A stretch of DNA of 33,705 nucleotides from Candidatus Sumerlaeota bacterium (GTDB lineage: Bacteria; Sumerlaeota; Sumerlaeia; UBA8349). How positions within the stretch are numbered: position 1 is the stretch's first letter; every line of letters begins with the position of its first letter. A program made the position numbers and the translations under genes. Positions 8,967-17,985 of this stretch are shown one piece after another. Location of the stretch: the NCBI GenBank assembly GCA_016931035.1, contig JAFGFN010000205.1, positions 1-33,705 on the forward strand. The letters are read 5' to 3'. The notes under the pieces were generated by a model. That model was not told where the DNA came from. It ran no database searches and was given only the letters and a program-made list of their open reading frames with translations.

Positions 8967-9923
8967 CTACGCGCCGTTCCCGTTGTTCCCACCGTTCGTC
9001 TGCCCCGTGATCCGCATGAAGACGTCCTCCATCGTCGGCGTCTCGGGACGGAACTCCATGACGGAAAAACCTTCGTTCACCGCCTCGCGAAGCAGAGCGG
9101 GAATCCGCTCCGCCTCGTCGCGGAGCGAAAACAGAAGGACCCCGTTCTCGCCCGGGCGAACGTCCTGGATTCCGGGGCGTTGGACGAGGAATCGCACCAA
9201 ACCCTCGACCTGCGACGGGTCGACCAGCCGAACGCGAATCTCGAATCCCTCGCGCAGGCCGCGCTGGATTTCTTCCACGCTTCCAAAGGAAATCTTGCGT
9301 CCCTGGTCGATGATGAGCATGTGGTCGCAGATCTCGCTCAACTCGGTCAGAATGTGCGAGCTGACGAAGACCGTCTTGCCCTGTTCGGCCAGGTTGCGGA
9401 TCAGGTAGCGCAGTTCGACTCGGGCGCGGGGATCGAGCCCGGCGGCGGGCTCGTCCATCACCATCAGCTTCGGGTCGTTGATCAACGCCCGGCTCAGGTT
9501 CAGCCGCTGCCGCATCCCCTTCGAGAGTTCCTCGACCTTCTTGTCCGCGATGTCGCCCAGACCCGTGAAATCCATGATGCCGTCGATCCGGCGCGCGCGC
9601 GCCTTGGGCTCGATTTCATAGGCCCGCGCGTAGAACTCGAGATAGTCGCGACACGTCATGTCGGGATACGTTCCGTAGTGATCGGGCATGAAACCGATGC
9701 GGCGACGAATTCGGTACGGCTCCTCGTGAATCGACTCGCCGCCGACGCGAACCTGGCCGTCGGTGGGTTCCTCGAGCGTGGCGATGATGCGCATGGTCGT
9801 GGTCTTGCCCGCGCCGTTCGGACCGATGAAGCCGCACACGTCCCCCTCTTCGAGTTCGAACGACAAGTCGTCCACCGCCCGGGTCTTGCCGAAGATCTTG
9901 GTCAAGTTGTCGACTTTGAGCAT
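8967..9923 (-). CDS. ABC transporter ATP-binding protein
   Basis: 318 aa, cytoplasmic. Walker A GPNGAGKT at 34-41, signature LSKGM at 133-137 and Walker B LMVMDEP at 153-159 are all intact, so it should hydrolyse ATP. A C-terminal region of about 90 residues follows the nucleotide-binding domain, as in many ABC-2/gliding or drug-export type ATPases. The open frame extends 33 codons further upstream, but ATG 9923 is preceded by AAGGA at good spacing and directly begins the conserved MLKVDNLTK, so it is chosen. It precedes the two permease genes. Confidence 0.93.
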   Translation of the reverse strand: MLKVDNLTKIFGKTRAVDDLSFELEEGDVCGFIGPNGAGKTTTMRIIATLEEPTDGQVRVGGESIHEEPYRIRRRIGFMPDHYGTYPDMTCRDYLEFYARAYEIEPKARARRIDGIMDFTGLGDIADKKVEELSKGMRQRLNLSRALINDPKLMVMDEPAAGLDPRARVELRYLIRNLAEQGKTVFVSSHILTELSEICDHMLIIDQGRKISFGSVEEIQRGLREGFEIRVRLVDPSQVEGLVRFLVQRPGIQDVRPGENGVLLFSLRDEAERIPALLREAVNEGFSVMEFRPETPTMEDVFMRITGQTNGGNNGNGA

Positions 9924-9970
9924 CGCCGTATTCCTTGCCGAAGACTGGGACGCGCGTCGCCCAACCGCGT

Positions 9971-11704
9971 TCAGGGCGAGGTCGTCTCGCTCGCGCCTTC
10001 CATCAATCCGAACAAAACGCAAAGGTTGCGGTCGCCGCGGATACGCACGCCTTGTTGGACCGAAAGGAGGTTGCCGTCGAACACGATCGCATACTGCGTT
10101 CCTCCGCGTTCCCGAATCGGGCCGTAGAGGGGCTGCATTTCGCTGAAACCGAACGTCTTCTCCGCCTCATCGAGGCCGCAGAGAGTTGCCACTTCCTCCA
10201 GACCCGGAACCAGCGGAGCCGAACCCGACGATCTCGACTCGGCGCGCGTGTCGACCGGTTCGAGGTGCGCCTTGCCGCCCGGGGGGATCGCGCCGGCGAC
10301 AAACACGCTTCCGCCGTCGAACAAAGCCAACGCCCGGATCGGGAGTTCGAATCCGTTTCCGACTTCGCTCGTCTCGGCGTCGTAGATCAGGCGTTCGCGC
10401 GTCGTGTAGGGCATCGCGGAGAAATAGTGGAAATTGACCGAGGGTTTGAAGAAGCCCGACGTCAGACGTCGTCCCCGCGTCAGATCCATCGTGAACGGGT
10501 CGTCCTCCATCTGCGCCACCGGATAGAACGCCGTCTCGCGCTCGAACTGAAATCCTCCCGCCGGATACAGTCCGGAAAGGACACAGTGACGCGCGAAGGT
10601 GAACACCGAATCGAGCGATTCGTCCAGGATCGTCACGCTGACGGTCCCCCCTTTGCGGGCGAACCCCTGCGTGAAGACGAAGTAGAGCGTGATCATGAGA
10701 CAGAAGCTGAGCGACAAGACCGGCACGCTCACGAGAAGCCCCCGAATCCGGTTGCCCCGTCTGAAATAGAGATAGTTGACGGGTCCCGCCACGACAAAAA
10801 ACAAGGTGGCGATGATCAGGCCGCCCATCGCACCCGTGCGTTTCATCACATGGTACGGAAACGATCGGAGCGTCTCCGTGTTCCTCCCCAGGAAAGTCTT
10901 CCACGGGGGGGAGGCGTGGCGGAATTCCGACGGCAGGACGTCGCCCGGAGTCGAGCTCTTCACCGGATTCGCCGACTGGAAGACGATCGTCCCGAGCAAC
11001 CGCTTCTCGTTGCGCGGTTCCGTCGAACCGTAGATCAGGAGATTCCCGCCTCCGTCCACCCACTGGAGCAGGGCCCGGCGAGATTCCGCCGAGATCCGTC
11101 GATACGCCGAGTCGCCGACCAGGACCGCGCGATACGGCGCGTAACACAACCAGTCGTCGGGCAACTCGGAAGGTTCGACCTGCGCGACGATCTTCGAGGC
11201 GCCCCCATACCGGTGCGGGTATCCGGGAGAGGACGCTCCCCCCGCGATCGCGTTCGAGAAATCCTGGACCTCCTTTTCCGAAGCCCAGGCGTCGATATCG
11301 CACACGTTCAGAAACGAACGCTCCTCGGTTCCCCCGTGCACGACGGCAGTCTGGCCGTTCGAGTCCATGACGCTCGCCGAAATCCCCCCATAACCTCTCC
11401 GTCCGACAAGAAGGGAGAGATGATGGGTCCTCTCCTCCCCCGGCTCGATCGACCGATCGCGAATGAAAAACTCGTGGCGGTACGATTCCGACAGATCGAC
11501 GTTGTACCCCATGCGCCGCGCGGAGTTGTTCTGAACCTTCAGAACGGCATAGACGTACGGATCGTCCGCCTGCGCCCCCAACACGTCGAGTTTGGCGACC
11601 AGGGAGGATTGCGCCGCCGCCGTCGAGACGATCCCCCACGCGAGCGCCGCGACAAGGAGGAACGCGCGTCTTGGGGCGCGTGGCGGTTGCACCGAGCGTT
11701 TCAT
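9971..11704 (-). CDS. exported membrane protein of MoxR/ABC operon
   Basis: 577 aa. A signal peptide (residues 1-31, ending near TAAAQ) is followed by an extracytoplasmic domain. A stretch near 192-226 (RAVLVGDSAY, WVDGGGNLLIYGS) looks like the amidotransferase-like fold seen in similar operons. Two adjacent membrane helices lie at about 292-315 (with GPVNYLYFRR) and 321-346. The C-terminal half is again extracytoplasmic. I cannot name a function; the layout recurs in operons that join a MoxR ATPase to an ABC exporter. Its ATG overlaps the MoxR stop in an ATGA, which points to coupled translation. Confidence 0.8.
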   Translation of the reverse strand: MKRSVQPPRAPRRAFLLVAALAWGIVSTAAAQSSLVAKLDVLGAQADDPYVYAVLKVQNNSARRMGYNVDLSESYRHEFFIRDRSIEPGEERTHHLSLLVGRRGYGGISASVMDSNGQTAVVHGGTEERSFLNVCDIDAWASEKEVQDFSNAIAGGASSPGYPHRYGGASKIVAQVEPSELPDDWLCYAPYRAVLVGDSAYRRISAESRRALLQWVDGGGNLLIYGSTEPRNEKRLLGTIVFQSANPVKSSTPGDVLPSEFRHASPPWKTFLGRNTETLRSFPYHVMKRTGAMGGLIIATLFFVVAGPVNYLYFRRGNRIRGLLVSVPVLSLSFCLMITLYFVFTQGFARKGGTVSVTILDESLDSVFTFARHCVLSGLYPAGGFQFERETAFYPVAQMEDDPFTMDLTRGRRLTSGFFKPSVNFHYFSAMPYTTRERLIYDAETSEVGNGFELPIRALALFDGGSVFVAGAIPPGGKAHLEPVDTRAESRSSGSAPLVPGLEEVATLCGLDEAEKTFGFSEMQPLYGPIRERGGTQYAIVFDGNLLSVQQGVRIRGDRNLCVLFGLMEGASETTSP

Positions 11705-12723
11705 TCTTTCACCCCCGCGGGCAACGGTTTGGAGTATTCGTCCACTGCGGAAAGGACGTCCGCCATCGCCCGGTCCACCCCCACGCCGTCGATCCGGGCC
11801 GAATAGTCCAGAATCAGGCGATGGTTCATCACCGCGCCGAACAGATCGCGCACCGAATCGAATCCCGCCTGCGGACGACCCAGGATGAGCGACCGTGCGC
11901 GCGCCGACGCGCCCAACGCGATCGCGGCGCGCGGACTGCCTCCGTATCGCACGTACTTGCGCACCGATTCGGGCGCGTCGGGACTGTCGGGATGAGTCGC
12001 CTCGACGAGACGGGCGATGTAGTTCGAAACGGCCTCCGAAACGTAGATATCATGAACCAGGGCGATCGCGGCGCGAAGCTGATCGAGGGTCAGGACCGGC
12101 TCGAGCGTCGGCGGCGCGCCGTTCACCCGGTCGCGCACAATGTCGCTCAACACGCGCGACGCGGGGCGGGTGAGATGCAGTTTGAACAGAAAGCGGTCCA
12201 CTTGCGCCTCGGGCAGAGGATACGTTCCCTCGAGCTCGATCGGGTTCTGCGTGGCGATCACAAAGAAAGGACTCGGAAGGGCGCGGGTCTCCCCCATCAC
12301 GGTCACCGAGCGCTCCTGCATCGCTTCGAGCAGGGCGGACTGCGTCTTGGGCGAGGCGCGGTTGATCTCGTCGCCCAGAAGAACGTTGGTGAAGACCGGT
12401 CCTTCCTGAAAGACGAATTCGCGCTGACCCTCTTTCTGTTGGAGGATGAAACTCCCCGTGATGTCGCTCGGAAGCAGGTCGGGCGTGAACTGAACCCGGT
12501 TGAACCCGATGCTGCACAGACGCGAGAAGCCCTTGACCAGCTCGGTCTTCCCCAGGCCGGGCAGCCCTTCGAGCAACACGTGTCCTCCCGCTAGGACGCC
12601 GGTCACGAGGTCGAGGACCAGCGATTCCTTGTCGAGAATCACCTGGTTGAGCGAATCGAGAAGATTCCGGATCGGCTTCTGCATCTCTTCGATTCGCGGC
12701 TTGATGGCGTCGGATGAATCCAT
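11701..12723 (-). CDS. MoxR-family AAA+ ATPase
   Basis: 340 aa, full length for the family. Walker A GLPGLGKT at 53-60, Walker B LLGDEINRA at 115-123 and sensor 1 in IATQNP at 156-161 are all present, so it should be an active ATPase. MoxR proteins act as chaperone-like remodelers, usually with VWA-containing partners. Here the partners would be the DUF58 and two VWA proteins downstream, separated by an ABC exporter. The ATG at 12723 has AAGGAG about ten bases upstream. It is the first intact gene of the operon. Confidence 0.95.
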   Translation of the reverse strand: MDSSDAIKPRIEEMQKPIRNLLDSLNQVILDKESLVLDLVTGVLAGGHVLLEGLPGLGKTELVKGFSRLCSIGFNRVQFTPDLLPSDITGSFILQQKEGQREFVFQEGPVFTNVLLGDEINRASPKTQSALLEAMQERSVTVMGETRALPSPFFVIATQNPIELEGTYPLPEAQVDRFLFKLHLTRPASRVLSDIVRDRVNGAPPTLEPVLTLDQLRAAIALVHDIYVSEAVSNYIARLVEATHPDSPDAPESVRKYVRYGGSPRAAIALGASARARSLILGRPQAGFDSVRDLFGAVMNHRLILDYSARIDGVGVDRAMADVLSAVDEYSKPLPAGVKE

Positions 12724-12756
12724 TCTTCATTCTCCTTTGCGTGGGGCGGAGCCGAA

Positions 12757-12784
12757 GGCTATAGGCCGTGGGCTGTAGGCTGCA
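12757..12784. repeat. heptanucleotide array, left flank of S23-like pseudogene
   Basis: Four exact 7-base units: GGCTATA, GGCCGTG, GGCTGTA, GGCTGCA. It is the inverted partner of the array at 13230-13271; the two flank the broken four-helix-bundle gene. It lies just upstream of the MoxR ribosome binding site. Confidence 0.8.
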
Positions 12785-12848
12785 GTCAGAAGAGAAGCAC
12801 CCCGATCATTCACATGGTGTACCCCAACTCTCGTTCCCAGCCCGTCGG

Positions 12849-13204
12849 CTATTCTTTTCGAAGAGACTTGAGCAATCCGTTCAAGACTTTGCACGTCTCC
12901 TTGCACGGCGAGTCCAGTCCTTCCATGTCGGCCCCGTCGATCTATCCCAAGCGGAATGCCACGGAACCTGGTATTCCACCTCCCGCGCCGAACCGTATGC
13001 GGCGTCCGGAAACCGGACGTAGTCGGCCTGCGTGTGGCGAGCGCAGCCTTCGACGATGTTCGACGCGATCGAGACGACAGCCCGACGGAGCTGAGAAGTG
13101 AGTCCGAACGCCTCCGTCCGCGGAAAATGTCGCGATGCTCTGTACACCTCGACGACCAGGCGATCGGCTAGCTCGAAAGCGCGCAACTTCGTGTGGTCTC
13201 TCAT
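12849..13204 (-). pseudogene. four-helix bundle protein (S23/23S rRNA IVP family), broken
   Basis: The first 70 or so residues match the four-helix-bundle family (LTSQLRRAVVSIASNIVEG, then GSAREVEYQ). After codon CAG at 12968-12970 the reading frame is wrong. One base away the expected remainder reappears (SVAFRLG, stop, IDGADMEGLD, CKETCKVLNGLLKSLRKE), ending at a stop at 12849-12851. That continuation also carries an in-frame TAG (12942-12944) where the family usually has an aromatic residue. Two independent lesions argue for decay rather than a single read error. In the present frame a 107 aa product would end at 12881. The family is known from intervening sequences of 23S rRNA genes and as stand-alone genes; its function is unknown. 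Confidence 0.8.
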
Positions 13205-13229
13205 CCCTCTCCCCCTTCCGACGGCTGTT

Positions 13230-13271
13230 CAGTCCTACAGCCTTCAGCCTACAGTCTACAGCCTCATGCCT
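13230..13271. repeat. heptanucleotide array, right flank, inverted (ACAGCCT)
   Basis: Six 7-base units: CAGTCCT, ACAGCCT, TCAGCCT, ACAGTCT, ACAGCCT, CATGCCT. Its reverse complement belongs to the same GGCTGTA family as 12757-12784, so the pseudogene between them is bracketed by inverted repeats. It ends 2 bases from the stop of the next gene. Confidence 0.85.
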
Positions 13272-13273
13272 CG

Positions 13274-14551
13274 TCACTCTCCGAAATACTTCCCCACCAC
13301 GTCCTTCTGGCCCGGCGAGATCCGCGTTCGGCTCACTTCCGATCCCGTTTCGGACCCGAACTCGCGAACCGTACCCGGCGAAAAACGTCCGGGATCGGGC
13401 TTCGGCTCGATCGGCGTAATCCCGAGACTGACCAGGTCGTCGGGACTCAGGTACTTGTTGGCGAGCTGCTTCTCCTCGTACGCCGCGCCGTCGAGCGTCT
13501 GTTCCTCGCCCAGGACGAGCAGAGCGTCGCCGCGCCCGCGGTCGATCCCGCCTCGCCCCGCCGCTCCATCGCCGGAAAGACTTCCTTCATCGAGCATCTC
13601 GCTCAACCTGGACCGCAGATCGTCCAGTCTGTCGCCCAAATCGCCGGGCGACATGGCGCTGCGCATCCCCTCCATCATTCCTTGGAGATTGCCCTCGAAG
13701 GGTCTGGACAACCGCCCTTCGGCGTTCTTCATGAGATCGGCCAGATCGTTCATCATCTCCTGCATTTCGGGCGAGCTCATCTGGGTGGCCGACGTCGCGC
13801 CCGACGAATCCAGCCGGCTCGAGATCTCGTCCACCTTCGTCGCCAATTCCGACAAGGCGTTTTCGCCGAGCTTCGCCGCGTCGTCGATCCGCTTCTCCAA
13901 GTCCTCGATCGCCTCCCACTGCTCGCGCGTGACGGCCAGGTTGTTTTCCGAGATGGCCTGGATCTCCTCTATCAGCTCCTCGCGCTGCTCTTCGGAAAGC
14001 AGCGGTTGACTCTCCTCGATCTTCTCGTAGAGCGGCTCGGTCAGCGCGGCGAGAATCTCCTCGGCCTGTTGCGTGGGCGTCGGCGGTCGCGGCGGCAGAA
14101 CCAGGGCGATCCCGCAGTAGAGCAAGACCGGGAGAATTCGCTTGCCATAGTGCCGCGCGTCCAGGCGAGGGCGGCGCGGCCAGACTTCGCCCTTCACCTC
14201 GGCGAAGAAATCGGGGCCGCTCATCAAGCGCGGCTGTTCGTAACTCGCCGTCACCGACCCGTCGTTGCGGTAGAGACGATCGGCGATTTCGAGAATCTCG
14301 GTCGTCCGGAAGAACGCCCCGCGCCTTCGGGCCGCGATCCATCCCGCAACCAACACAACTGGAAACAAAGCGAGAAGCGCGTGAGCGTAACGCGCGCCCT
14401 CGGGGAAGGCGACCTTGAGCGCGATCAGCGCCGTCGCGTAGAGGCCCGCCACCCCGAGAGTCCATCCCAACGAGGCGTTGACCCACACGACCAGGTTCAG
14501 GCGGCGGGAAAACGGACGGACAAGGGAGCGTAGACCGCGATTCTCAGTCAA
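13274..14551 (-). CDS. membrane protein with cytoplasmic or periplasmic coiled coil
   Basis: 425 aa from the TTG at 14551, which has GAGG five bases upstream. A GTG at 14611 would add 20 low-complexity residues and has a weaker site. Membrane helices lie at about 19-47 and 52-73, with a third at about 138-153. Then comes a long acidic region rich in Glu and Leu (about 160-260) that reads as coiled coil, a Met/Gly/Asp-rich part and a C-terminal tail. The layout resembles DUF4175-like proteins that accompany MoxR/VWA clusters, but I cannot assign the family with confidence. It precedes the broken S23-like gene and the MoxR operon and may be its true first gene. Confidence 0.75.
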   Translation of the reverse strand: MTENRGLRSLVRPFSRRLNLVVWVNASLGWTLGVAGLYATALIALKVAFPEGARYAHALLALFPVVLVAGWIAARRRGAFFRTTEILEIADRLYRNDGSVTASYEQPRLMSGPDFFAEVKGEVWPRRPRLDARHYGKRILPVLLYCGIALVLPPRPPTPTQQAEEILAALTEPLYEKIEESQPLLSEEQREELIEEIQAISENNLAVTREQWEAIEDLEKRIDDAAKLGENALSELATKVDEISSRLDSSGATSATQMSSPEMQEMMNDLADLMKNAEGRLSRPFEGNLQGMMEGMRSAMSPGDLGDRLDDLRSRLSEMLDEGSLSGDGAAGRGGIDRGRGDALLVLGEEQTLDGAAYEEKQLANKYLSPDDLVSLGITPIEPKPDPGRFSPGTVREFGSETGSEVSRTRISPGQKDVVGKYFGE

Positions 14552-14994
14552 GACAACCTCGCGCGGGGAAAGCGAATTCGGACGGCGCCTTGGAGGTCCG
14601 ACTGCGCACACCTTAACTTCCGAAGCGACAGTCTTTCAAGCCCGAAATCGCTCGCCGGGCCGGGCGGGCCGTTTCCGGTCGATCGTTTCGGTTCTCACCC
14701 GCCGGTTCGCCCGGCGGCGTACCGGCGCGTCCAGCCTTCCAACCCGCCTCGGCAGTTAGACACGCTTCCCGATTCGAGTCTTTGCGTCGCCGTGCGGCTG
14801 GGACTCCGTTTTCGGTCTCCCAGCCCTGAGCGTGTGGAGAAAAAACGACGTGAGGGTGTCTTGCTCCCTCCGCACTTTCGGGGAGGGCTCGGATGGGGCT
14901 CCTGTGCTCTCGAGAGTTCCCGACTTCCGCTCCCCCCTTCCGGTGAGACATCCAGTCCGGCAGGCTTGTTCCCTGGGAGTGCCGCCGCCGAGCC
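14552..14994. other. intergenic stretch, no convincing gene; one strong hairpin
   Basis: No frame here has family-like sequence. A GTG at 14998 that overlaps the DUF512 stop opens an 80-codon frame, but its product looks random. The only clear structure is an inverted repeat, GGCTGGGA at 14796-14803 and TCCCAGCC at 14818-14825, with an inner CCG-AAAA-CGG. It lacks a trailing T run on the minus strand, so it is not a standard terminator. Confidence 0.5.
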
Positions 14995-16347
14995 TCACCG
15001 TGTGGCGCGGGCTTTGCGGCCCACGCGCCCGGACAGCAGAATCCGGTGCGCGATTGCCGACGCGCCCCCGTCGAGCGCCTCGATCGGTGTGGCGGGATGC
15101 CTCGCGCGCAGCTCGGATAGAGTCAGATCGTCCAGAAAGCGTTCGTCCGAGGACCGCAAGGCGTTGGCGGGAATCAGAACCAGATCCGATCCTTGCACCT
15201 GGAGAACGCCGCGCTCGAAATCGGCGCCCGAGAGGAGACCCGAGACGGTCGCGCTGGTTCCGAACAGCGAATTATCGAGGGGGATCACCTCGACGTCGAC
15301 ACCCGCCACCGTGTTCAGGCTTTCCGCCAGCGGCTCGAGCACTCTGGCCCCCAACAGACCCGTCAGAACGGCGACGCGGCGCGGAGGCGACACCGACTCG
15401 GGCGCGCGCCGCGCGGTTCTCGCCCACCCCTTCCAGAACCGCGCGATCATCCCCACCCCGTTCTCGATCTGGCTGTCGATTTCCTCGTCGGTGTAGTCGG
15501 GCAACGGCTCGCCCGCCAAGAGAAAGATCTCGTCGGCGAGGAGCACCGTGCGATGGCCCCTGTCTCGCGCGAGCCGGTCCTGACGAGGAACCGCTTGACG
15601 AATGAGAGCGCGGGCCCCGGCCGGCGTGAGCGCCCGGAGGCGCGGCAGACCCGACCGATGCGCGGTGAGCCCGACCGGCACGACGGCGACACTCAGAACG
15701 CCCTCCCCGAGACTTTCCAAATCGTCCAACGTGCGGTCGAGTTCCGCCCCGTCGTTCCATCCCGGACAGAGGACGATCTGCGCGTGGAACTCGATGCGGC
15801 GCCGCGCCAGACGCTTCATCGTATCCAGAAGAGGCGGCGCGGTTTCCGGCGCGATCCCGAGCATGCGGCAGCGCAAGGCGTGATTCGTGGAATGGACCGA
15901 TACGTACAGGGGAGAGAGGCGCTGCGCGGGGATCCGTTCGAGATCCGTCCGGCGCAGACCGGTCAGGGTGATGTAGTGTCCGTGCGTAAACGACAGGCGA
16001 AAATCTTCGTCCTTAAAACGGAGCGCCGGGCGCAAGCCCGGCGGATTCTGGTCGACGAAGCAGAAAATGCAGCGATTGCGGCAGCGGCGCGCCTTGAGCG
16101 GTTCGATCTCCACGCCGAGAGAAGCGTCGATCCCTTTGCGCAGCGTCTTCTCGCGAAGAACGCCCTCGCAATCGACCCACTCGACCCGCAGCCGCCCCTC
16201 GGAGCCGAGGAAGACCAGGTCGATCTCGTCGCGGACCGGCGATCCGCCGATCCGCGCCAATCGCGACCCCGGCTCGATGCCGATTCGAGCCGCCGGACTC
16301 CCCGGTTCGACGCCCGTGACTCGAACGCCGCGAGGGGGCCGCGCCAT
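14995..16347 (-). CDS. DUF512 protein: PDZ plus radical-SAM-like iron-sulfur protein
   Basis: 450 aa, the usual length for this family. A PDZ-like segment occupies about 8-40 (GVEPGSPAARIGI). It is followed by a Cys cluster, C89-x3-C93-x2-C96, within RRCRNRCIFCFVDQ, and by GHYITLTGL; both are signatures of the DUF512 family, which is annotated as radical-SAM/Fe-S oxidoreductase. The substrate is unknown. It follows rplI by two bases on the same strand, so it is probably translated from the ribosomal operon. Confidence 0.9.
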   Translation of the reverse strand: MARPPRGVRVTGVEPGSPAARIGIEPGSRLARIGGSPVRDEIDLVFLGSEGRLRVEWVDCEGVLREKTLRKGIDASLGVEIEPLKARRCRNRCIFCFVDQNPPGLRPALRFKDEDFRLSFTHGHYITLTGLRRTDLERIPAQRLSPLYVSVHSTNHALRCRMLGIAPETAPPLLDTMKRLARRRIEFHAQIVLCPGWNDGAELDRTLDDLESLGEGVLSVAVVPVGLTAHRSGLPRLRALTPAGARALIRQAVPRQDRLARDRGHRTVLLADEIFLLAGEPLPDYTDEEIDSQIENGVGMIARFWKGWARTARRAPESVSPPRRVAVLTGLLGARVLEPLAESLNTVAGVDVEVIPLDNSLFGTSATVSGLLSGADFERGVLQVQGSDLVLIPANALRSSDERFLDDLTLSELRARHPATPIEALDGGASAIAHRILLSGRVGRKARATR

Positions 16348-16349
16348 TC

Positions 16350-16796
16350 TCAGGCTTCCTTCTCGACGAGGACCTTGACCTTGGCCAACACGTCGTGGTG
16401 GACGCGAACCTCGACCGTGTACATCCCCAGGCGCTTGATCGGCTCGGGAATCGCGATTCGGTGACGATCGACCTCGAAACCTCTTTCGGCCAGCTGCGCC
16501 GCGATGTTGGCGTTGGTGACCGAGCCGAAGAGCTTGTCTTCTTCGCCGGCCTTGAGATGGAACGTCAGAACCAGGTCTTCCATCTTCTCCGCCGTCCCGC
16601 GCGCCTCCTTGCGCTCTTCCTCGGCCAGGCGTTCGAGATTCTTGACCTTGTCCTCCAGTCGGCGCTTGTTTTCCTCGGTCGCCTCGACCGCCAGCCCCCG
16701 CGGGCTCAAGTAGTTGCGGAAATAACCCGACGCGACCGAGACGGTCGATCCACGCGTCCCTACGTTGCGCACGTTCTCGAAAAGAATCACATCCAT
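16350..16796 (-). CDS. rplI: 50S ribosomal protein bL9
   Basis: 148 aa, the normal length for bL9. The N-terminal MDVILFENVRNVGTRGSTV and YFRNYLSPRGLA are diagnostic of the first rRNA-binding domain. A long charged helix (about 42-75) connects to the C-terminal domain, which has the conserved FGSVTNANIA. It binds 23S rRNA at the base of the L1 stalk. A GGAGG lies 11 bases before the ATG, inside the stop region of the upstream membrane protein gene. It is the last ribosomal gene of the rpsF-ssb-rpsR-rplI operon. Confidence 0.97.
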   Translation of the reverse strand: MDVILFENVRNVGTRGSTVSVASGYFRNYLSPRGLAVEATEENKRRLEDKVKNLERLAEEERKEARGTAEKMEDLVLTFHLKAGEEDKLFGSVTNANIAAQLAERGFEVDRHRIAIPEPIKRLGMYTVEVRVHHDVLAKVKVLVEKEA

Positions 16797-16802
16797 TCTT
16801 GT

Positions 16803-17879
16803 CTAAGCCTCCTTCTCAGGCAGTCTCCTGATATTGAGCCAGATGTCGATCAGTCCGATCGCCGCCAGGAGCGGCGCCCCGATCGGAAGGATCGCCAACA
16901 CGAGGATCAGCCCTCCTATGCACAACCACGCGAGCCCCGGCTGGCCCGCCGCGCGAAAAGCGGCGATCGCATAGCCGGCGCACGCCAGCCCTCCCAAGAA
17001 GCATCCCGAGCCGAACCACATCAGCGTCGCCAGCGCAATCCCCGTCAGGTTCGCCTTCTCCACGTCCGGGGCGACGATCAACATCGTCAACGAGGCGGCC
17101 AACAACAGCGTGTAGCGAGGACCGATGCGGAAGAACAGCAATCCGATTCCCAACGGCGGCCCCCATCCCAACCGCGCGCGCACCCACTTGACCGCGAGGA
17201 ACGAGAAGAGGGCCTGGACCCCAAGAAGCGTTCCCACCTGAAGCGGGACAATCTGATCCATCCGCCACTTCATGAAGCCGCCGGGCTCCTCGCCGGGCGC
17301 CAGAGACGAACTCAGGACTTTCCTCCCCTCTTCGTCGAGATAAGATGCCATGCGCCGAACCTGCTCGACGCATCCGATGCGGGCCGCCTCCCCGCCAACC
17401 GCAATCCCGATCCCCACCGCCACGAAAAGGAACACCCACATCAGCACGGGAATCAGATAGAAGTGATCGTCTTCGCCCGGCATGGCGCGCATCGCCGGTC
17501 GATACACGGCCGCAACCGCCAAGGCGGATGCGACCACGGCGCCCGCGGCAGGGTCCCCTGCCAGGAATCCCAGTCCCGCGGCGGCCAACATGACGACAAC
17601 GCCTTTGACCCGAGTCGTGCGTTGCCAAAGGTTGAGCGCCAGGGCCGTCATCCCGCCGGACATCACAAGCCCGCTCAAGGCGCCAAACGACATCAGAACC
17701 GAGAGCAGGAACAGCGACGCGACAAGGGCAAAGCCGCTCACCGGGCCCCTTCCGGAATCGCCCGGCAGCCGGCCCAGCACCATGTCGGACTGAATCTTCG
17801 CGCAGGCGTCGAGCGCCTTGCGAAGCTTCTGCCCGTCCGGAGCCTTCCCGTCGTTCTCCTGTGGATCGCCGGAGATCAT
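16803..17879 (-). CDS. polytopic membrane protein in the YybS/DUF2232 position
   Basis: 358 aa with about eight hydrophobic segments after a 50-residue soluble N-terminus. Its place between rpsR and rplI is where many bacteria carry a DUF2232 (YybS-like) membrane protein, and the mid-protein loop followed by paired helices fits that pattern. Sequence similarity alone is not strong enough for me to assert the family. AAGGA precedes the ATG at good distance. Function unknown. Confidence 0.75.
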   Translation of the reverse strand: MISGDPQENDGKAPDGQKLRKALDACAKIQSDMVLGRLPGDSGRGPVSGFALVASLFLLSVLMSFGALSGLVMSGGMTALALNLWQRTTRVKGVVVMLAAAGLGFLAGDPAAGAVVASALAVAAVYRPAMRAMPGEDDHFYLIPVLMWVFLFVAVGIGIAVGGEAARIGCVEQVRRMASYLDEEGRKVLSSSLAPGEEPGGFMKWRMDQIVPLQVGTLLGVQALFSFLAVKWVRARLGWGPPLGIGLLFFRIGPRYTLLLAASLTMLIVAPDVEKANLTGIALATLMWFGSGCFLGGLACAGYAIAAFRAAGQPGLAWLCIGGLILVLAILPIGAPLLAAIGLIDIWLNIRRLPEKEA

Positions 17880-17985
17880 CGTTTCCTTACGGCACGCGGC
17901 GGAATTCGCCGGCTCGGTTCTGAGTCGCGATGCGGAGAAACTCCCCCGAATCCGCTCGATTCAGGGAGCCGCTCTATCCCGGCCC

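Noticed and set aside
7776-10127. Long plus-strand frame opposite the ABC genes
   Set aside because: Low-complexity charged product, antisense to genes with intact Walker and signature motifs.
14756-14998. 80-codon frame starting with GTG overlapping the DUF512 stop
   Set aside because: Composition looks random and no family is recognisable; the overlap alone is weak evidence.
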